DNA from: Curtobacterium sp. 458
GTDB lineage: Bacteria; Actinomycetota; Actinomycetes; Actinomycetales; Microbacteriaceae
DNA: 64,000 nucleotides
Assembly: GCF_030406605.1 (NCBI RefSeq)
Contig: NZ_CP129104.1
Span: 1,190,072-1,254,071, forward strand
Reading direction: 5' to 3'
Shown here: positions 40,898 through 50,862 of the stretch, in pieces
Numbering within the stretch: position 1 is the first letter of the stretch
How the letters are laid out: every line of letters begins with the position of its first letter
Position numbers and translations under genes: made by a program
The notes under the pieces: generated by a model
What the model was told of the DNA's origin: nothing
The model's database searches: none
Seen by the model: only the letters and a program-made list of their open reading frames with translations

Positions 40898-41266
40898 TTG
40901 CCTACTATCCAGCAGCTGGTTCGCAAGGGTCGTACGCCGAAGGTCACCAAGACCAAGGCGCCCGCCCTGAAGGCGAACCCCCAGCAGCGTGGTGTGTGCA
41001 CCCGCGTCTACACCACCACCCCCAAGAAGCCGAACTCGGCACTGCGCAAGGTCGCTCGTGTCAAGCTCTCGAACGGCACCGAGGTCACGGCCTACATCCC
41101 CGGTGAGGGCCACAACCTCCAGGAGCACTCGATGGTGCTCGTCCGTGGCGGTCGTGTGAAGGACCTGCCCGGTGTCCGCTACAAGATCATCCGCGGTGCG
41201 CTCGACACGCAGGCCGTGAAGAACCGTAAGCAGGCGCGTAGCCGCTACGGCGCGAAGAAGGGTTGA
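40898..41266 (+). CDS. rpsL: Ribosomal protein S12
   Basis: The 122-residue S12 of the decoding centre. [13 protein letters not shown] and [13 protein letters not shown] are intact, with Lys43 and Lys88 at the positions whose mutation gives streptomycin resistance, so this allele looks drug-sensitive. The start is TTG, with AGGAGA just upstream; longer open frame upstream is noise from the leader. First gene of the str operon; rpsG follows after four bases. Confidence 0.98.
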   Translation: MPTIQQLVRKGRTPKVTKTKAPALKANPQQRGVCTRVYTTTPKKPNSALRKVARVKLSNGTEVTAYIPGEGHNLQEHSMVLVRGGRVKDLPGVRYKIIRGALDTQAVKNRKQARSRYGAKKG

Positions 41267-41270
41267 GTCA

Positions 41271-41741
41271 ATGCCTCGTAAGGGTCCCGCTCCCAAGCGT
41301 CCCGTCGTCGCAGACCCGGTCTACGGCGCGCCGATCGTCTCGCAGCTCGTGAACAAGATCCTGCTGGACGGCAAGAAGGGCCTCGCCGAGCGCATCGTCT
41401 ACGGTGCACTCGAGGGCGTCTCCGCCAAGAACCAGCAGGATGCCGTCGCGACGCTCAAGAAGGCGCTCGACAACGTCCGTCCGACCCTCGAGGTCCGCAG
41501 CCGCCGTGTCGGTGGCTCGACCTACCAGGTCCCGGTCGAGGTCAAGCCGCACCGCGCGAACACCCTCGCGCTCCGCTGGCTGACCTCCTACGCCAAGGCC
41601 CGTCGCGAGAAGACGATGACCGAGCGTCTCATGAACGAGATCCTCGACGCGTCGAACGGTCTCGGTGCCGCGGTCAAGCGCCGTGAGGACACGCACAAGA
41701 TGGCCGAGTCGAACAAGGCCTTCGCCCACTACCGCTGGTAG
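41271..41741 (+). CDS. rpsG: Ribosomal protein S7
   Basis: The 156-residue S7, primary binder of the 16S rRNA 3' domain and, in many bacteria, the autoregulator of the str operon. Opens [19 protein letters not shown] and contains [19 protein letters not shown] and [14 protein letters not shown], all family hallmarks; length is typical. It begins four bases after rpsL. A long hairpin separates it from fusA. Confidence 0.98.
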   Translation: MPRKGPAPKRPVVADPVYGAPIVSQLVNKILLDGKKGLAERIVYGALEGVSAKNQQDAVATLKKALDNVRPTLEVRSRRVGGSTYQVPVEVKPHRANTLALRWLTSYAKARREKTMTERLMNEILDASNGLGAAVKRREDTHKMAESNKAFAHYRW

Positions 41742-41749
41742 TCCCGGCA

Positions 41750-41795
41750 CCGTTCCGGGGCGTCGGCGGTCAAGAACCCCGGCGCCCCGGAACGG
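41750..41795 (+). other. Hairpin between rpsG and fusA
   Basis: CCGTTCCGGGGCG (41750-41762) is exactly complementary to CGCCCCGGAACGG (41783-41795) around a 20-base loop. It lies inside the operon, so it may attenuate transcription, protect the mRNA end, or serve S7-mediated control of fusA and tuf. Confidence 0.6.
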
Positions 41796-41832
41796 ACGCC
41801 CATCTCTCCTACAACTCTTCCGGAGGAACCCT

Positions 41833-43947
41833 GTGGCACAGGACGTGCTCACCGACCTGAACAAGGTCCGCAACATCGGCATCATGGCGCACATCGATGC
41901 CGGCAAGACCACGACGACCGAGCGCATCCTGTTCTACACGGGCATCACGCACAAGATCGGTGAGGTCCACGACGGCGCTGCGACGATGGACTGGATGGCG
42001 CAGGAGCAGGAGCGCGGCATCACGATCACGTCGGCCGCGACGACCTGCTTCTGGGACAACAACCAGATCAACATCATCGACACCCCCGGTCACGTGGACT
42101 TCACGGTCGAGGTGGAGCGCTCGCTCCGCGTCCTCGACGGTGCGGTCGCCGTCTTCGACGGCAAGGAGGGCGTCGAGCCCCAGTCCGAGACCGTGTGGCG
42201 TCAGGCGGACAAGTACGACGTCCCGCGCATCTGCTTCGTCAACAAGATGGACAAGCTCGGCGCTGACTTCTACTTCACCGTCGACACGATCGTGAACCGC
42301 CTCGGTGCGGAGCCGCTCGTGCTCCAGCTCCCGATCGGTGCCGAGAACGACTTCGTCGGTGTCGTCGACCTCATCGAGATGCACGCCAAGGTCTGGCCGG
42401 GCGACGCCAAGGGTGATGTCACCATGGGCGCCCAGTACGAGGTCCAGGAGATCCCCGCGGACCTCCAGGCCCGTGCCGAGGAGTACCGCGCGAAGCTGAT
42501 CGAGCGCGTCGCCGAGTCCGACGACGCCCTGCTCGAGAAGTTCTTCGACGGCCAGGAGCTCACCAAGGACGAGATCCGCGCTGGCATCCGCAAGCTCACG
42601 ATCGCGTCCGAGGTCTACCCGGTCCTCTGCGGCTCGGCGTTCAAGAACCGCGGTGTCCAGCCGATGCTCGACGCTGTCATCTCGTACCTCCCGTCGCCGC
42701 TCGACGTCCCGCCGATGATCGGCCACGACGTCAAGGACGAGGAGAAGGAGATCATCCGCAAGCCCGACGCCACCGAGCCGTTCTCGGCCCTGGCGTTCAA
42801 GGTCGCGGTGCACCCCTTCTTCGGTCGCCTGACCTACGTCCGCGTCTACTCGGGCTCGATCGAGTCGGGTGCCCAGGTCATCAACTCGACCAAGGGCAAG
42901 AAGGAGCGCATCGGCAAGATCTTCCAGATGCACTCCAACAAGGAGAACCCGGTCGACAACGTCACCGCCGGTCACATCTACGCGGTCATCGGCCTCAAGG
43001 ACACCACCACCGGTGACACCCTCTGTGACCCGAGCAACCAGGTCGTCCTCGAGTCGATGACGTTCCCGGAGCCGGTCATCGAGGTCGCCATCGAGCCGAA
43101 CACGAAGGCCGACCAGGAGAAGCTCTCCACGGCCATCCAGAAGCTCGCGGAAGAGGACCCGACGTTCCGCGTCGAGCTCAACGCCGAGACCGGTCAGACC
43201 ACGATCAAGGGCATGGGCGAGCTCCACCTCGACATCCTGGTCGACCGCATGAAGCGCGAGTTCAAGGTCGAGGCGTCCGTCGGCAAGCCGCAGGTGGCCT
43301 ACCGCGAGACCCTGACCAAGCCGGTCGAGCGCTACGACTACACCCACAAGAAGCAGACCGGTGGTTCCGGTCAGTTCGCGAAGGTGCAGATCGCGCTCGA
43401 GCCCATGGAGGTCACGGCGGAGAAGGTCTACGAGTTCGAGAACGCCGTCACCGGTGGCCGCGTCCCGCGCGAGTACATCCCGTCGGTGGACGCCGGTATC
43501 CAGGACGCCATGCAGGTCGGCATCCTCGCCGGGTACCCGACGGTCGGCGTGAAGGCCATCCTCAAGGACGGTCAGTCGCACGACGTCGACTCCTCCGAGA
43601 TGGCGTTCAAGATCGCCGGTTCGATGGCCTACAAGGAAGCCGCCCGCAAGGCGGGCCCGGTCATCCTCGAGCCGATCATGGCCGTCGAGGTCCGTACGCC
43701 CGAGGAGTACATGGGCGACGTGATCGGTGACCTGAACTCCCGTCGTGGCCAGATCGCCTCGATGGAGGACGCTTCGGGCGTCAAGGTGGTCCGCGCGAGC
43801 GTGCCGCTGTCCGAGATGTTCGGCTACGTCGGCGACCTCCGGTCGAAGACCTCTGGTCGCGCCGTCTACTCGATGACCTTCGAGACCTACGCACAGGTCC
43901 CGGCCAAGGTCGCCGAGGAGATCGTCGCGAAGAGCAAGGGGGAGTAG
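41833..43947 (+). CDS. fusA: Elongation factor G
   Basis: The 704-residue translocase GTPase. P-loop [12 protein letters not shown] (residues 19-30), DTPGHVDF, and NKMDKLGAD mark the G domain; domains II to V follow, with [16 protein letters not shown] and the C-terminal [18 protein letters not shown] region. It starts at GTG after GGAGGA. Normal length; no sign of the fusidic-acid-resistance EF-G2 form. Third gene of the str operon. Confidence 0.98.
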   Translation: MAQDVLTDLNKVRNIGIMAHIDAGKTTTTERILFYTGITHKIGEVHDGAATMDWMAQEQERGITITSAATTCFWDNNQINIIDTPGHVDFTVEVERSLRVLDGAVAVFDGKEGVEPQSETVWRQADKYDVPRICFVNKMDKLGADFYFTVDTIVNRLGAEPLVLQLPIGAENDFVGVVDLIEMHAKVWPGDAKGDVTMGAQYEVQEIPADLQARAEEYRAKLIERVAESDDALLEKFFDGQELTKDEIRAGIRKLTIASEVYPVLCGSAFKNRGVQPMLDAVISYLPSPLDVPPMIGHDVKDEEKEIIRKPDATEPFSALAFKVAVHPFFGRLTYVRVYSGSIESGAQVINSTKGKKERIGKIFQMHSNKENPVDNVTAGHIYAVIGLKDTTTGDTLCDPSNQVVLESMTFPEPVIEVAIEPNTKADQEKLSTAIQKLAEEDPTFRVELNAETGQTTIKGMGELHLDILVDRMKREFKVEASVGKPQVAYRETLTKPVERYDYTHKKQTGGSGQFAKVQIALEPMEVTAEKVYEFENAVTGGRVPREYIPSVDAGIQDAMQVGILAGYPTVGVKAILKDGQSHDVDSSEMAFKIAGSMAYKEAARKAGPVILEPIMAVEVRTPEEYMGDVIGDLNSRRGQIASMEDASGVKVVRASVPLSEMFGYVGDLRSKTSGRAVYSMTFETYAQVPAKVAEEIVAKSKGE

Positions 43948-44004
43948 CGCTCCAGCGCTGCTCCACAGGCGAGGGTGCCCGGCGACGGGCCCTTCGTCAC
44001 CAAG

Positions 44005-44010
44005 TACAGT
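44005..44010 (+). promoter_or_regulatory. Possible internal promoter (-10 TACAGT) for tuf
   Basis: TACAGT lies 72 bases before the tuf start in a 135-base gap that is less GC-rich than its surroundings. A separate tuf promoter is common, but I see no matching -35 here. Confidence 0.3.
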
Positions 44011-44082
44011 AAAGACACACACCCTGCAGGCCAACGGTCCACGACCGGGGGCATGCGATCCGAGTCCTGAGGAGGACCCACA

Positions 44083-45270
44083 GTGGCCAAGGCCAAGTTC
44101 GAGCGCACCAAGCCGCACGTCAACATCGGAACCATCGGTCACGTCGACCACGGCAAGACCACGCTCACGGCGGCGATCACCAAGGTTCTGCACGACCAGT
44201 ACCCGGACCTCAACGAGGCTCGCGACTTCGCGCAGATCGACAACGCTCCCGAGGAGCGCCAGCGCGGCATCACGATCAACATCTCGCACGTCGAGTACCA
44301 GACCGAGAAGCGTCACTACGCGCACGTCGACGCCCCCGGTCACGCCGACTACGTGAAGAACATGATCACGGGTGCGGCGCAGATGGACGGCGCGATCCTC
44401 GTGGTCGCCGCCACCGACGGCCCGATGCCCCAGACGCGTGAGCACGTCCTGCTCGCCCGCCAGGTCGGCGTCCCCTACATCGTCGTCGCGCTGAACAAGT
44501 CCGACATGGTGGACGACGAGGAGATCCTGGAGCTCGTCGAGCTCGAGGTCCGTGAGCTCCTCGGCTCGCAGGAGTTCGACGAGGACGCCCCGGTCGTGCA
44601 GGTCTCGGCCGTCGGCGCGCTCGAGGGCAACGAGAAGTGGGTCAAGTCCGTCCAGGACCTGATGGCCGCTGTCGACGAGAACGTCCCGGACCCGGTGCGC
44701 GCCACCGACCAGCCGTTCCTCATGCCGATCGAGGACGTCTTCACGATCACCGGTCGTGGCACCGTCATCACCGGCCGTGTCGAGCGTGGTCAGCTCAACG
44801 TCAACGCTGAGGTCGAGATCGTCGGCATCCGCCCGACGCAGAAGACCACCGTCACGGGCATCGAGATGTTCCGCAAGCTGCTCGACTCGGCTGAGGCCGG
44901 CGACAACGCGGGTCTGCTCCTCCGTGGCCTCAAGCGTGAGGACGTGGAGCGCGGCCAGGTCGTCGTCAAGCCGGGTACGGTCACGCCGCACACGAACTTC
45001 GAGGCGAACGCGTACATCCTGACCAAGGACGAGGGTGGGCGTCACAACCCGTTCTACGCGAACTACCGCCCGCAGTTCTACTTCCGCACCACCGACGTCA
45101 CGGGTGTCATCACCCTGGACGAGGGCACCGAGATGGTCATGCCCGGTGACACCGTGCACATGTCGGTCGAGCTGATCCAGCCGATCGCCATGGAGGAGGG
45201 CCTCCGCTTCGCCATCCGTGAGGGTGGTCGTACGGTCGGCGCCGGTACGGTCGAGAAGATCATCAAGTAA
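44083..45270 (+). CDS. tuf: Elongation factor Tu
   Basis: The 395-residue GTPase that carries aminoacyl-tRNA to the ribosome. [14 protein letters not shown] (from residue 19), [12 protein letters not shown] and [10 protein letters not shown] give the G1, G3 and G4 boxes; [13 protein letters not shown] opens domain II. It starts at GTG after GAGGAGGA. It is 135 bases after fusA, enough for its own promoter. A strong terminator follows. Confidence 0.98.
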   Translation: MAKAKFERTKPHVNIGTIGHVDHGKTTLTAAITKVLHDQYPDLNEARDFAQIDNAPEERQRGITINISHVEYQTEKRHYAHVDAPGHADYVKNMITGAAQMDGAILVVAATDGPMPQTREHVLLARQVGVPYIVVALNKSDMVDDEEILELVELEVRELLGSQEFDEDAPVVQVSAVGALEGNEKWVKSVQDLMAAVDENVPDPVRATDQPFLMPIEDVFTITGRGTVITGRVERGQLNVNAEVEIVGIRPTQKTTVTGIEMFRKLLDSAEAGDNAGLLLRGLKREDVERGQVVVKPGTVTPHTNFEANAYILTKDEGGRHNPFYANYRPQFYFRTTDVTGVITLDEGTEMVMPGDTVHMSVELIQPIAMEEGLRFAIREGGRTVGAGTVEKIIK

Positions 45271-45286
45271 CTCCGGTTACCTGCTG

Positions 45287-45320
45287 CAGCGGGGTCGGGC
45301 CTTCGGGCCCGGCCCCGCTG
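45287..45320 (+). terminator. str operon terminator
   Basis: CAGCGGGGTCGGGCC pairs with GGCCCGGCCCCGCTG (one T-G pair) around a TTCG tetraloop, starting 17 bases after the tuf stop. Confidence 0.88.
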
Positions 45321-45463
45321 TGGTCGTTCCGACGTGGTGTTCAACCGCCGTTCTCCCGCGCAGACCGGACAGGACGTGAGGTTTCGTGCACCATGTACGG
45401 CACGCGGCCGGAGGGACCGGCCACCGAGTGGTCGGCTTGTGCCGGCCGGACAGGGAGAGCACC

Positions 45464-45733
45464 ATGGCCGGCTTCGACGACGTGCAGAAGAACGTCTCCG
45501 CCAAGGCGGAGGAGGTCACCGACAAGGCGAAGGCCTTCGTGGACGAGAATCGCGACAAGATCGAGGAAGCGCTGAAGAGCGACAAGGCCGAGGAGGTCTC
45601 GGACAAGATCATCCACGGTCTCGCCGACGGTCTGAAGAAGGTGACCGGCGGTCGCTTCGACGAGCAGATCGACAAGACCGCCGAGAACCTCGACGACAAG
45701 ATCGGGAACAACGGGGACAGCACGGGCGCGTAG
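45464..45733 (+). CDS. MT0933-like antitoxin-family small protein
   Basis: An 89-residue acidic and lysine-rich helical protein, MAGFDDVQKNVSAKAEEV onward, with the repeated pattern DKxEEVSDKI seen in the MT0933/Rv0909 antitoxin-like family of actinobacteria. The family name comes from the Mycobacterium gene pair; many members, including this one, have no visible toxin beside them, so antitoxin activity is doubtful. AGGGAGAG precedes the ATG. It stands alone between the tuf terminator and a second hairpin. Confidence 0.75.
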   Translation: MAGFDDVQKNVSAKAEEVTDKAKAFVDENRDKIEEALKSDKAEEVSDKIIHGLADGLKKVTGGRFDEQIDKTAENLDDKIGNNGDSTGA

Positions 45734-45757
45734 CGCCCCACCCACGCGACCACCCGC

Positions 45758-45802
45758 CGGACGGGAGGCACGGCTCACCACGTGAGCGGCGCCTCCCGTC
45801 CG
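45758..45802 (+). terminator. GGAGGC-type hairpin terminator after the small helical protein
   Basis: CGGACGGGAGGC (45758-45769) pairs with GCCTCCCGTCCG (45791-45802), and an inner stem GCTCAC/GTGAGC closes the loop. Its first 16 bases are identical to those of the hairpin at 49731. Confidence 0.8.
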
Positions 45803-46018
45803 CCGCGTGACCCGCCTGGGACCTGTCCCCACAAGGTGGGACGCGCTGTACCCCTGTCGGGGCGTGTTGCGGCTGCCCGCACGTCGATACCGTCGAGTCG
45901 CGGGACCACAGCGGTCCCGTGTGGTGACCCGAACGCCGCCCTTCCTCCCCGCGCTGGCCCCTGCCCGCGAGGTGTCGTCGTGCTGTCCGTGGGTCGCCTG
46001 TCGACCCGAAGGACAACC

Positions 46019-49000
46019 GTGTCTGCGAAACACCGCGCCCACTTCCCATCGATCTCCCGCAAGCTCCTCGCAGGGGTCACGGCCGCTGCGCTCGTCGCGA
46101 CCGGAGCGATCCTGGTCGACGCTGCCGGCGCGATGGCTGCAGAGCCGTTCGCTGCCTCCGACATGCTCGCCACCCAGCGACAAGCAGACGGGACCGGATC
46201 GCCGAACATCGTCAGGATCGATCCGTCCTCGGGTACCGCGACGACGGCTTTGACGGCACCCAGCGGCAACTCGGTGTTGAATCAGATCGGCATCTCCGGT
46301 GACGGTCGCAAGGTGTACGCCACCGATCCGAACAAGGTGTACATCTACGACACCGACACCGACCAGTGGTCGACCGTCGACCGCCCGACCACCAACAAGG
46401 TCACGACGACGATGGGCGGGGTCGACCCCAAGTCGCAGCGCTTCTACTTCGGTGGGCAGACCACGGGGGAGCAGGTTTTCCGGTTCCGCTCCTACGACCC
46501 GGCGACGGGTGCCCTCGGCGCGAATCAGCTCGTCGTGAGCACGCCGACGAACGCACCAGGAGGCAATGGAGACCTCGCCTTCGACCGGCAGGGCAACATG
46601 TACTTCATCTCGAGCGCGAAGCAGGCCGACGACGGCACGAACCTGGCGCAGTTGTACCGGGTCGATGCCGCGGACCTGACGCAGTCCACGGCGGATGCGG
46701 TGACCGTCGGTCCGCCCATCGAGGACACCCCGACCCTCAACTCTCTCGCGTTCGGAGCAGACGGCTACCTGTACGTCGCCGGGGGCGGCACGAACGGCTT
46801 CCTCAAGGTCAACCCGGTGACCGGTGACATCCTCAGCCGGTCAACGGTGATGCAGAGCGGCTCCAGCGTGGCCCTCACCGACCTCGGTTCCCGTGCGGTG
46901 CCGTCCACCGGGTCCGCCACGGGCGGCTTCACCGGCGGCAAGGCCAAGCCGAGCGACCAACTCACGATCAGCGTCGGCGGCGGTGACGTGCCGAAGCCGG
47001 CGACCGCGACGACCTCGGACGGCAACGACAGCGTGACCGCGGGACCGATCATCCTGCTCCCGGGGAGCTCGTACACCGTGACCCAGAGCCCCGGGAACGG
47101 ATCGACAGACCCGAACGACTACGACACGTCGTACGTGTGCACCGACCTCGTCAGCAAGGCGATCGTCTCCCAGGGCGCCGGGACCACCGCCCCCTTCACC
47201 GTGCCCGCCACCGGCGGCGACGTGAGCTGCGCGTTCTCGAACCCCCTGAAGCCCAAGGTCGTGAACAGCTCCTCGACGGCCAATGCCCCCGGCAAGCCCG
47301 CGACGGTCGACGTCCTCCAGGGCTCCCAGGGCGACATCGACCCGACCACGGTGCAACTGACCGACGCGGGGGTCCCCGGCTCCGTCGTGAGCGACGGCGG
47401 CAAGACCCTCACCGTCCCCGGGCAGGGCGTCTGGACCGTCGACCCGAAGACCGGCGTGGTGACCTTCACCCCCGAGGACGGCTTCACGAAGAACCCGAGC
47501 CCGGTCACCTACACGGTGCAGGACACCCGTCGGAACACCACCCAGGGCCAGGTCGCGGTCACCTACCGTGGTGCGGCCCAGAACGACGCCGCGACGACGG
47601 ACCAGGGCAAGCCGGTCTCCGTCGACGTCCTCCGGAACGACCAGGGCGGGGTCGTGGCGACGTCGGTGGTCTTCCCGACCGCGGGCCAGCCGGACGGGGC
47701 CACCGTCGCGGACGGCGGACGCACGCTCATCGTGCCTGGTCAGGGCTCGTACTCGGCCGACCCGAGCACCGGCGCGGTGACGTTCACCCCGGAACCGACG
47801 TTCCGCGGCACGACGACACCGGTGACGTACCGGGTGGCGGACGCGGACGGCGGGACCTCGACGGCCCAGGTCACGATCTCGGTGACCCCGGTCGGACCGA
47901 AGGCTGCGGCCGAGACCGTGAGCACCCAGCAGAACACACCGGTCACGGTCGACGTCGCCGGGGACGCGAAGCCCGGGGTCAACGGAGGCAACCCGATCGA
48001 CCCGACCTCGGTCGTGTTCACGGCCGCGGGGCAGCCGGACGGCGCGACCGTGTCGGACGGCGGCAAGCAGCTCACCGTCCCGGCCGAGGGCATCTACTCG
48101 ATCGACCCCGCCACCGGGAAGGTGACCTTCACACCCGCACCGGGATACGCCGGCACGACCACCCCGGTGACGTACCAGGTCGGCGACACGGGCGGCGCGA
48201 CGGGCACCGGCACCATCGTGGTCACGGTCACCCCTGTGTCCCCGACCGCGAACCCGGACACCGCGACCACCACCCAGGGCGAGAGCATCAGCACCGACGT
48301 CCTCGGTGACGACACCGCCGGCAACGCCGAGACACCGCTCGACCCCGCCACCGAGGCGTTCCCGACGGCGGGACAGCCGGCCGGCGCGACGGTCTCAGGG
48401 AACGGCCAGCAGCTCGCCGTCCCCGGTCAGGGCGCGTACACGATCGACCCCGCCACCGGGAAGATCACCTTCGCCCCGGAGCCCACGTTCCGTGGCACGG
48501 CGTCGCCCGCGACCTACCGCGTCGCCGACGTCGACGGCACGAGGACGTCCTCGACCCTCACCGTCACGGTCTCCGCGGTCGGACCGGTCGCCCAGGCCGA
48601 CACCGCGAGGACCGGGCAGAACACGCCCGTGTCGGTCCCTGTGATCGGCAACGACCGCCCCGGCGTCGAGCGCGGGACACCCATCGACCCGACGTCCGTC
48701 GTGTTCCCGACCTCGAGCCAGCCGCAGGGCGCGGTCGTGTCGGTCGACGGCCGGACCCTGACCGTCCCCGGCCAGGGCGCCTACGTGGCCGACCCGACGT
48801 CCGGCGCGGTGGTGTTCACCCCGATGCAGGGATGGTCGGGCACCACTGCCCCGGTGACCTACCAGGTCGGGGACACGGGCGGCCGGACCGCCACCGCCAC
48901 GATCACCGTGACCGTCGTCGCCGCTCTCCCGACGGCAACCGCTGACACCGCTCGGACCCCGCAGGACACCCCGGTGACGGTGTCGGTCCTCGGGAACGAC

Positions 49001-49708
49001 CGCGCCGGCAACGACCGCACCCCGATCGTGCGTGGATCGGTTCGCCTGCTCGGCGCAGACGGCCGGCCGGTCACGACCCTCGCGGTCCCCGGCAAGGGCA
49101 CCTTCACGGTCGACACGACGACCGGTGAGGTGACCTTCGCCCCGGCGAAGGGCTGGACCGGGACGCTCGAGGCTCCGTACCAGATCGCCGACGCCGACGG
49201 CGGCACGGCTTCCTCCACCGTCACGGTCACGGTCGGTGCCGCCCCCCGCGCCGTGGACGACGTCCGGACCGGAACCCCGGGCAAGCCGATCACCGTCTCG
49301 GTGACGGGCAACGACGGTGCCGGGTCGTCGCCGGTCGACCCGACGTCCGTGCGGCTCGTCGACCCGGAGACGGGTGCGCTCGTGACCAGCGTGACCGTTC
49401 CCGGGAAGGGCACCTTCACGGTCGGGAACGACGGAGCGATCACCTTCACGCCGGTGGAGGGCTTCCACGGCCGGGCCGAGGTGTCCTACTCGGTGGCGGG
49501 TGAGGACGGCAGCCGCGCGACCGCCACGCTGACGATCACCTACCCGGCGGTGGCAGCGGGCACCGTCCGACCGACCGCCGACGGCGGCCGGCTCGCCTTC
49601 ACCGGGACCGACGTCGCCTGGCAGGGCTCGATCGCGGCGCTCCTCCTGCTGGTGGCCGGTGGGACGACCCTCGTCCTCCGACGGCGGAAGCGCGCAGGGT
49701 CGCGCTGA
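46019..49708 (+). CDS. Giant LAFTG-anchored repetitive surface protein
   Basis: A 1,229-residue secreted protein. A signal peptide (1-40, ending GAMAAEP) leads to a WD/beta-propeller-like region (about 45-290), then a DUF-type beta domain (about 320-400) and seven CshA/cadherin-like repeats of roughly 100 residues, each opening like ADTARTGQNTPVSVPVIGND and ending in VTYQVGDTGG. The end holds LAFTG (near 1,190), a hydrophobic helix and RRRKR: a class E-type sortase signal. It should be fixed to the cell wall and act in adhesion. GTG start after AAGGA. Function inferred from architecture. Confidence 0.88.
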   Translation: MSAKHRAHFPSISRKLLAGVTAAALVATGAILVDAAGAMAAEPFAASDMLATQRQADGTGSPNIVRIDPSSGTATTALTAPSGNSVLNQIGISGDGRKVYATDPNKVYIYDTDTDQWSTVDRPTTNKVTTTMGGVDPKSQRFYFGGQTTGEQVFRFRSYDPATGALGANQLVVSTPTNAPGGNGDLAFDRQGNMYFISSAKQADDGTNLAQLYRVDAADLTQSTADAVTVGPPIEDTPTLNSLAFGADGYLYVAGGGTNGFLKVNPVTGDILSRSTVMQSGSSVALTDLGSRAVPSTGSATGGFTGGKAKPSDQLTISVGGGDVPKPATATTSDGNDSVTAGPIILLPGSSYTVTQSPGNGSTDPNDYDTSYVCTDLVSKAIVSQGAGTTAPFTVPATGGDVSCAFSNPLKPKVVNSSSTANAPGKPATVDVLQGSQGDIDPTTVQLTDAGVPGSVVSDGGKTLTVPGQGVWTVDPKTGVVTFTPEDGFTKNPSPVTYTVQDTRRNTTQGQVAVTYRGAAQNDAATTDQGKPVSVDVLRNDQGGVVATSVVFPTAGQPDGATVADGGRTLIVPGQGSYSADPSTGAVTFTPEPTFRGTTTPVTYRVADADGGTSTAQVTISVTPVGPKAAAETVSTQQNTPVTVDVAGDAKPGVNGGNPIDPTSVVFTAAGQPDGATVSDGGKQLTVPAEGIYSIDPATGKVTFTPAPGYAGTTTPVTYQVGDTGGATGTGTIVVTVTPVSPTANPDTATTTQGESISTDVLGDDTAGNAETPLDPATEAFPTAGQPAGATVSGNGQQLAVPGQGAYTIDPATGKITFAPEPTFRGTASPATYRVADVDGTRTSSTLTVTVSAVGPVAQADTARTGQNTPVSVPVIGNDRPGVERGTPIDPTSVVFPTSSQPQGAVVSVDGRTLTVPGQGAYVADPTSGAVVFTPMQGWSGTTAPVTYQVGDTGGRTATATITVTVVAALPTATADTARTPQDTPVTVSVLGNDRAGNDRTPIVRGSVRLLGADGRPVTTLAVPGKGTFTVDTTTGEVTFAPAKGWTGTLEAPYQIADADGGTASSTVTVTVGAAPRAVDDVRTGTPGKPITVSVTGNDGAGSSPVDPTSVRLVDPETGALVTSVTVPGKGTFTVGNDGAITFTPVEGFHGRAEVSYSVAGEDGSRATATLTITYPAVAAGTVRPTADGGRLAFTGTDVAWQGSIAALLLLVAGGTTLVLRRRKRAGSR

Positions 49709-49730
49709 CGACCGGGTGGTGACCCACCAC

Positions 49731-49774
49731 CGGACGGGAGGCACGGTGCCGGCTGGCACCGTGCCTCCCGTCCG
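49731..49774 (+). terminator. Perfect 20-bp hairpin terminator after the surface protein gene
   Basis: CGGACGGGAGGCACGGTGCC (49731-49750) is exactly complementary to 49755-49774, with a GGCT loop. It begins 22 bases after the stop. Confidence 0.9.
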
Positions 49775-49792
49775 TCACAGGGTCGGGTGGGC

Positions 49793-50782
49793 ATGCTCGG
49801 AGGCGTGACCCGTCTCCGACGCTCCGCGACCGGCGGTCGCGGCTACCACCGCGTCCGTTCCGGCCGCGGCTTCTCGTACCGTGACCCCGACGGGAAGACC
49901 GTCACCGACCCGGCGGTCCGCCAGCGCTTCGAGGACCTCGTCATCCCGCCGGCGTGGGACGACGTCTGGATCTCGCCGTACGACAACGGACACATCCTCG
50001 CCACCGGCATCGACGGGGCCGGACGACGGCAGTACATGTACCACCCCGGCTGGCGCGAACGCATGGACCGGATCAAGTACGACCGTGCGCTCGCCCTCGC
50101 CGAGTCTCTGCCGTCAGCACGACGGATGGTGACGCAGGACCTGCGTCGCCCGGAGCCGGACCGACAGCGCGCGCTCGCCGCGGCGTTCCGGATGCTCGAC
50201 CAGGGCTCGCTCCGCGTCGGGTCCGAGCGGTACGCGACCGAGCACGGCAGCCGTGGGCTCTCGACGCTGCTCTGCGCGCACGCCCACGTCTCGGGCGACG
50301 ACATCGAGCTCGACTTCCCGGGCAAGAGCGGACAGGAGTGGTCGTCGTCGATCCACGACCCCGACCTCGCGACGGTGATCGCGGGCATGAAGCGTCGCGG
50401 GCCGAACTCCCGACTGCTCTCGTTCCGCGAGCGCCGCGGGGCCGAGTGGGAGCCGCTCTCCGCCGAGGACATCAACGCCTACGTCAAGGAGCGCGCCGGC
50501 GACGAGTTCACCGCGAAGGACTTCCGCACGCTGCACGGCACGGTCGCCGCCGCCGTGGACCTCGCGAGGACCGGACCCCAGTCGAGCCAGGCGAAGCGCA
50601 AGAAGGCGGTCTCGCACGCGGTGAAGGCCGCGAGCGACGAGCTCGGGAACACCCCGACGGTGTGTCGGCAGAGCTACATCGACCCCCGGCTCCTGGACGC
50701 GTACGACCACGGCGAGACGATCGACCCCGGGCGCCTGCACGCCGCCGAGTCCGAGGTCCGTGCACTGCTCTACCGGCAGTGA
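49793..50782 (+). CDS. Type IB DNA topoisomerase
   Basis: A 329-residue poxvirus-type topoisomerase IB, which nicks and religates one DNA strand to relax supercoils. The N-terminal DNA-clamp domain (to about 90) opens RGYHRVRSGRGFSYRDPDGK. The catalytic domain holds RVGSERYATEHGSRGLSTL (active-site Arg region), KDFRTLHGT and the nucleophile Tyr295 in CRQSYIDP. Start is uncertain among GTG 49787, ATG 49793 and GTG 49805; the last agrees best with family N-termini but has a badly spaced ribosome site. Bacterial members are common in actinobacteria and not essential. Confidence 0.92.
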   Translation: MLGGVTRLRRSATGGRGYHRVRSGRGFSYRDPDGKTVTDPAVRQRFEDLVIPPAWDDVWISPYDNGHILATGIDGAGRRQYMYHPGWRERMDRIKYDRALALAESLPSARRMVTQDLRRPEPDRQRALAAAFRMLDQGSLRVGSERYATEHGSRGLSTLLCAHAHVSGDDIELDFPGKSGQEWSSSIHDPDLATVIAGMKRRGPNSRLLSFRERRGAEWEPLSAEDINAYVKERAGDEFTAKDFRTLHGTVAAAVDLARTGPQSSQAKRKKAVSHAVKAASDELGNTPTVCRQSYIDPRLLDAYDHGETIDPGRLHAAESEVRALLYRQ

Positions 50783-50862
50783 CCGCGGAGCGCGTCGGAT
50801 GACGTACCGTTGACCACCGTGCCGCCCACCCCACACCCGGCACGGAAGGACCCCCGACAGTC

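Noticed and set aside
41809..45159. A 1,116-codon open frame on the minus strand spanning fusA and tuf
   Set aside because: It crosses two real genes and their gap; the product is low-complexity and matches nothing I know.
48395..49759. Long minus-strand open frame under the adhesin repeats
   Set aside because: It reflects the repetitive Thr/Val codons of the adhesin and shows no independent features.
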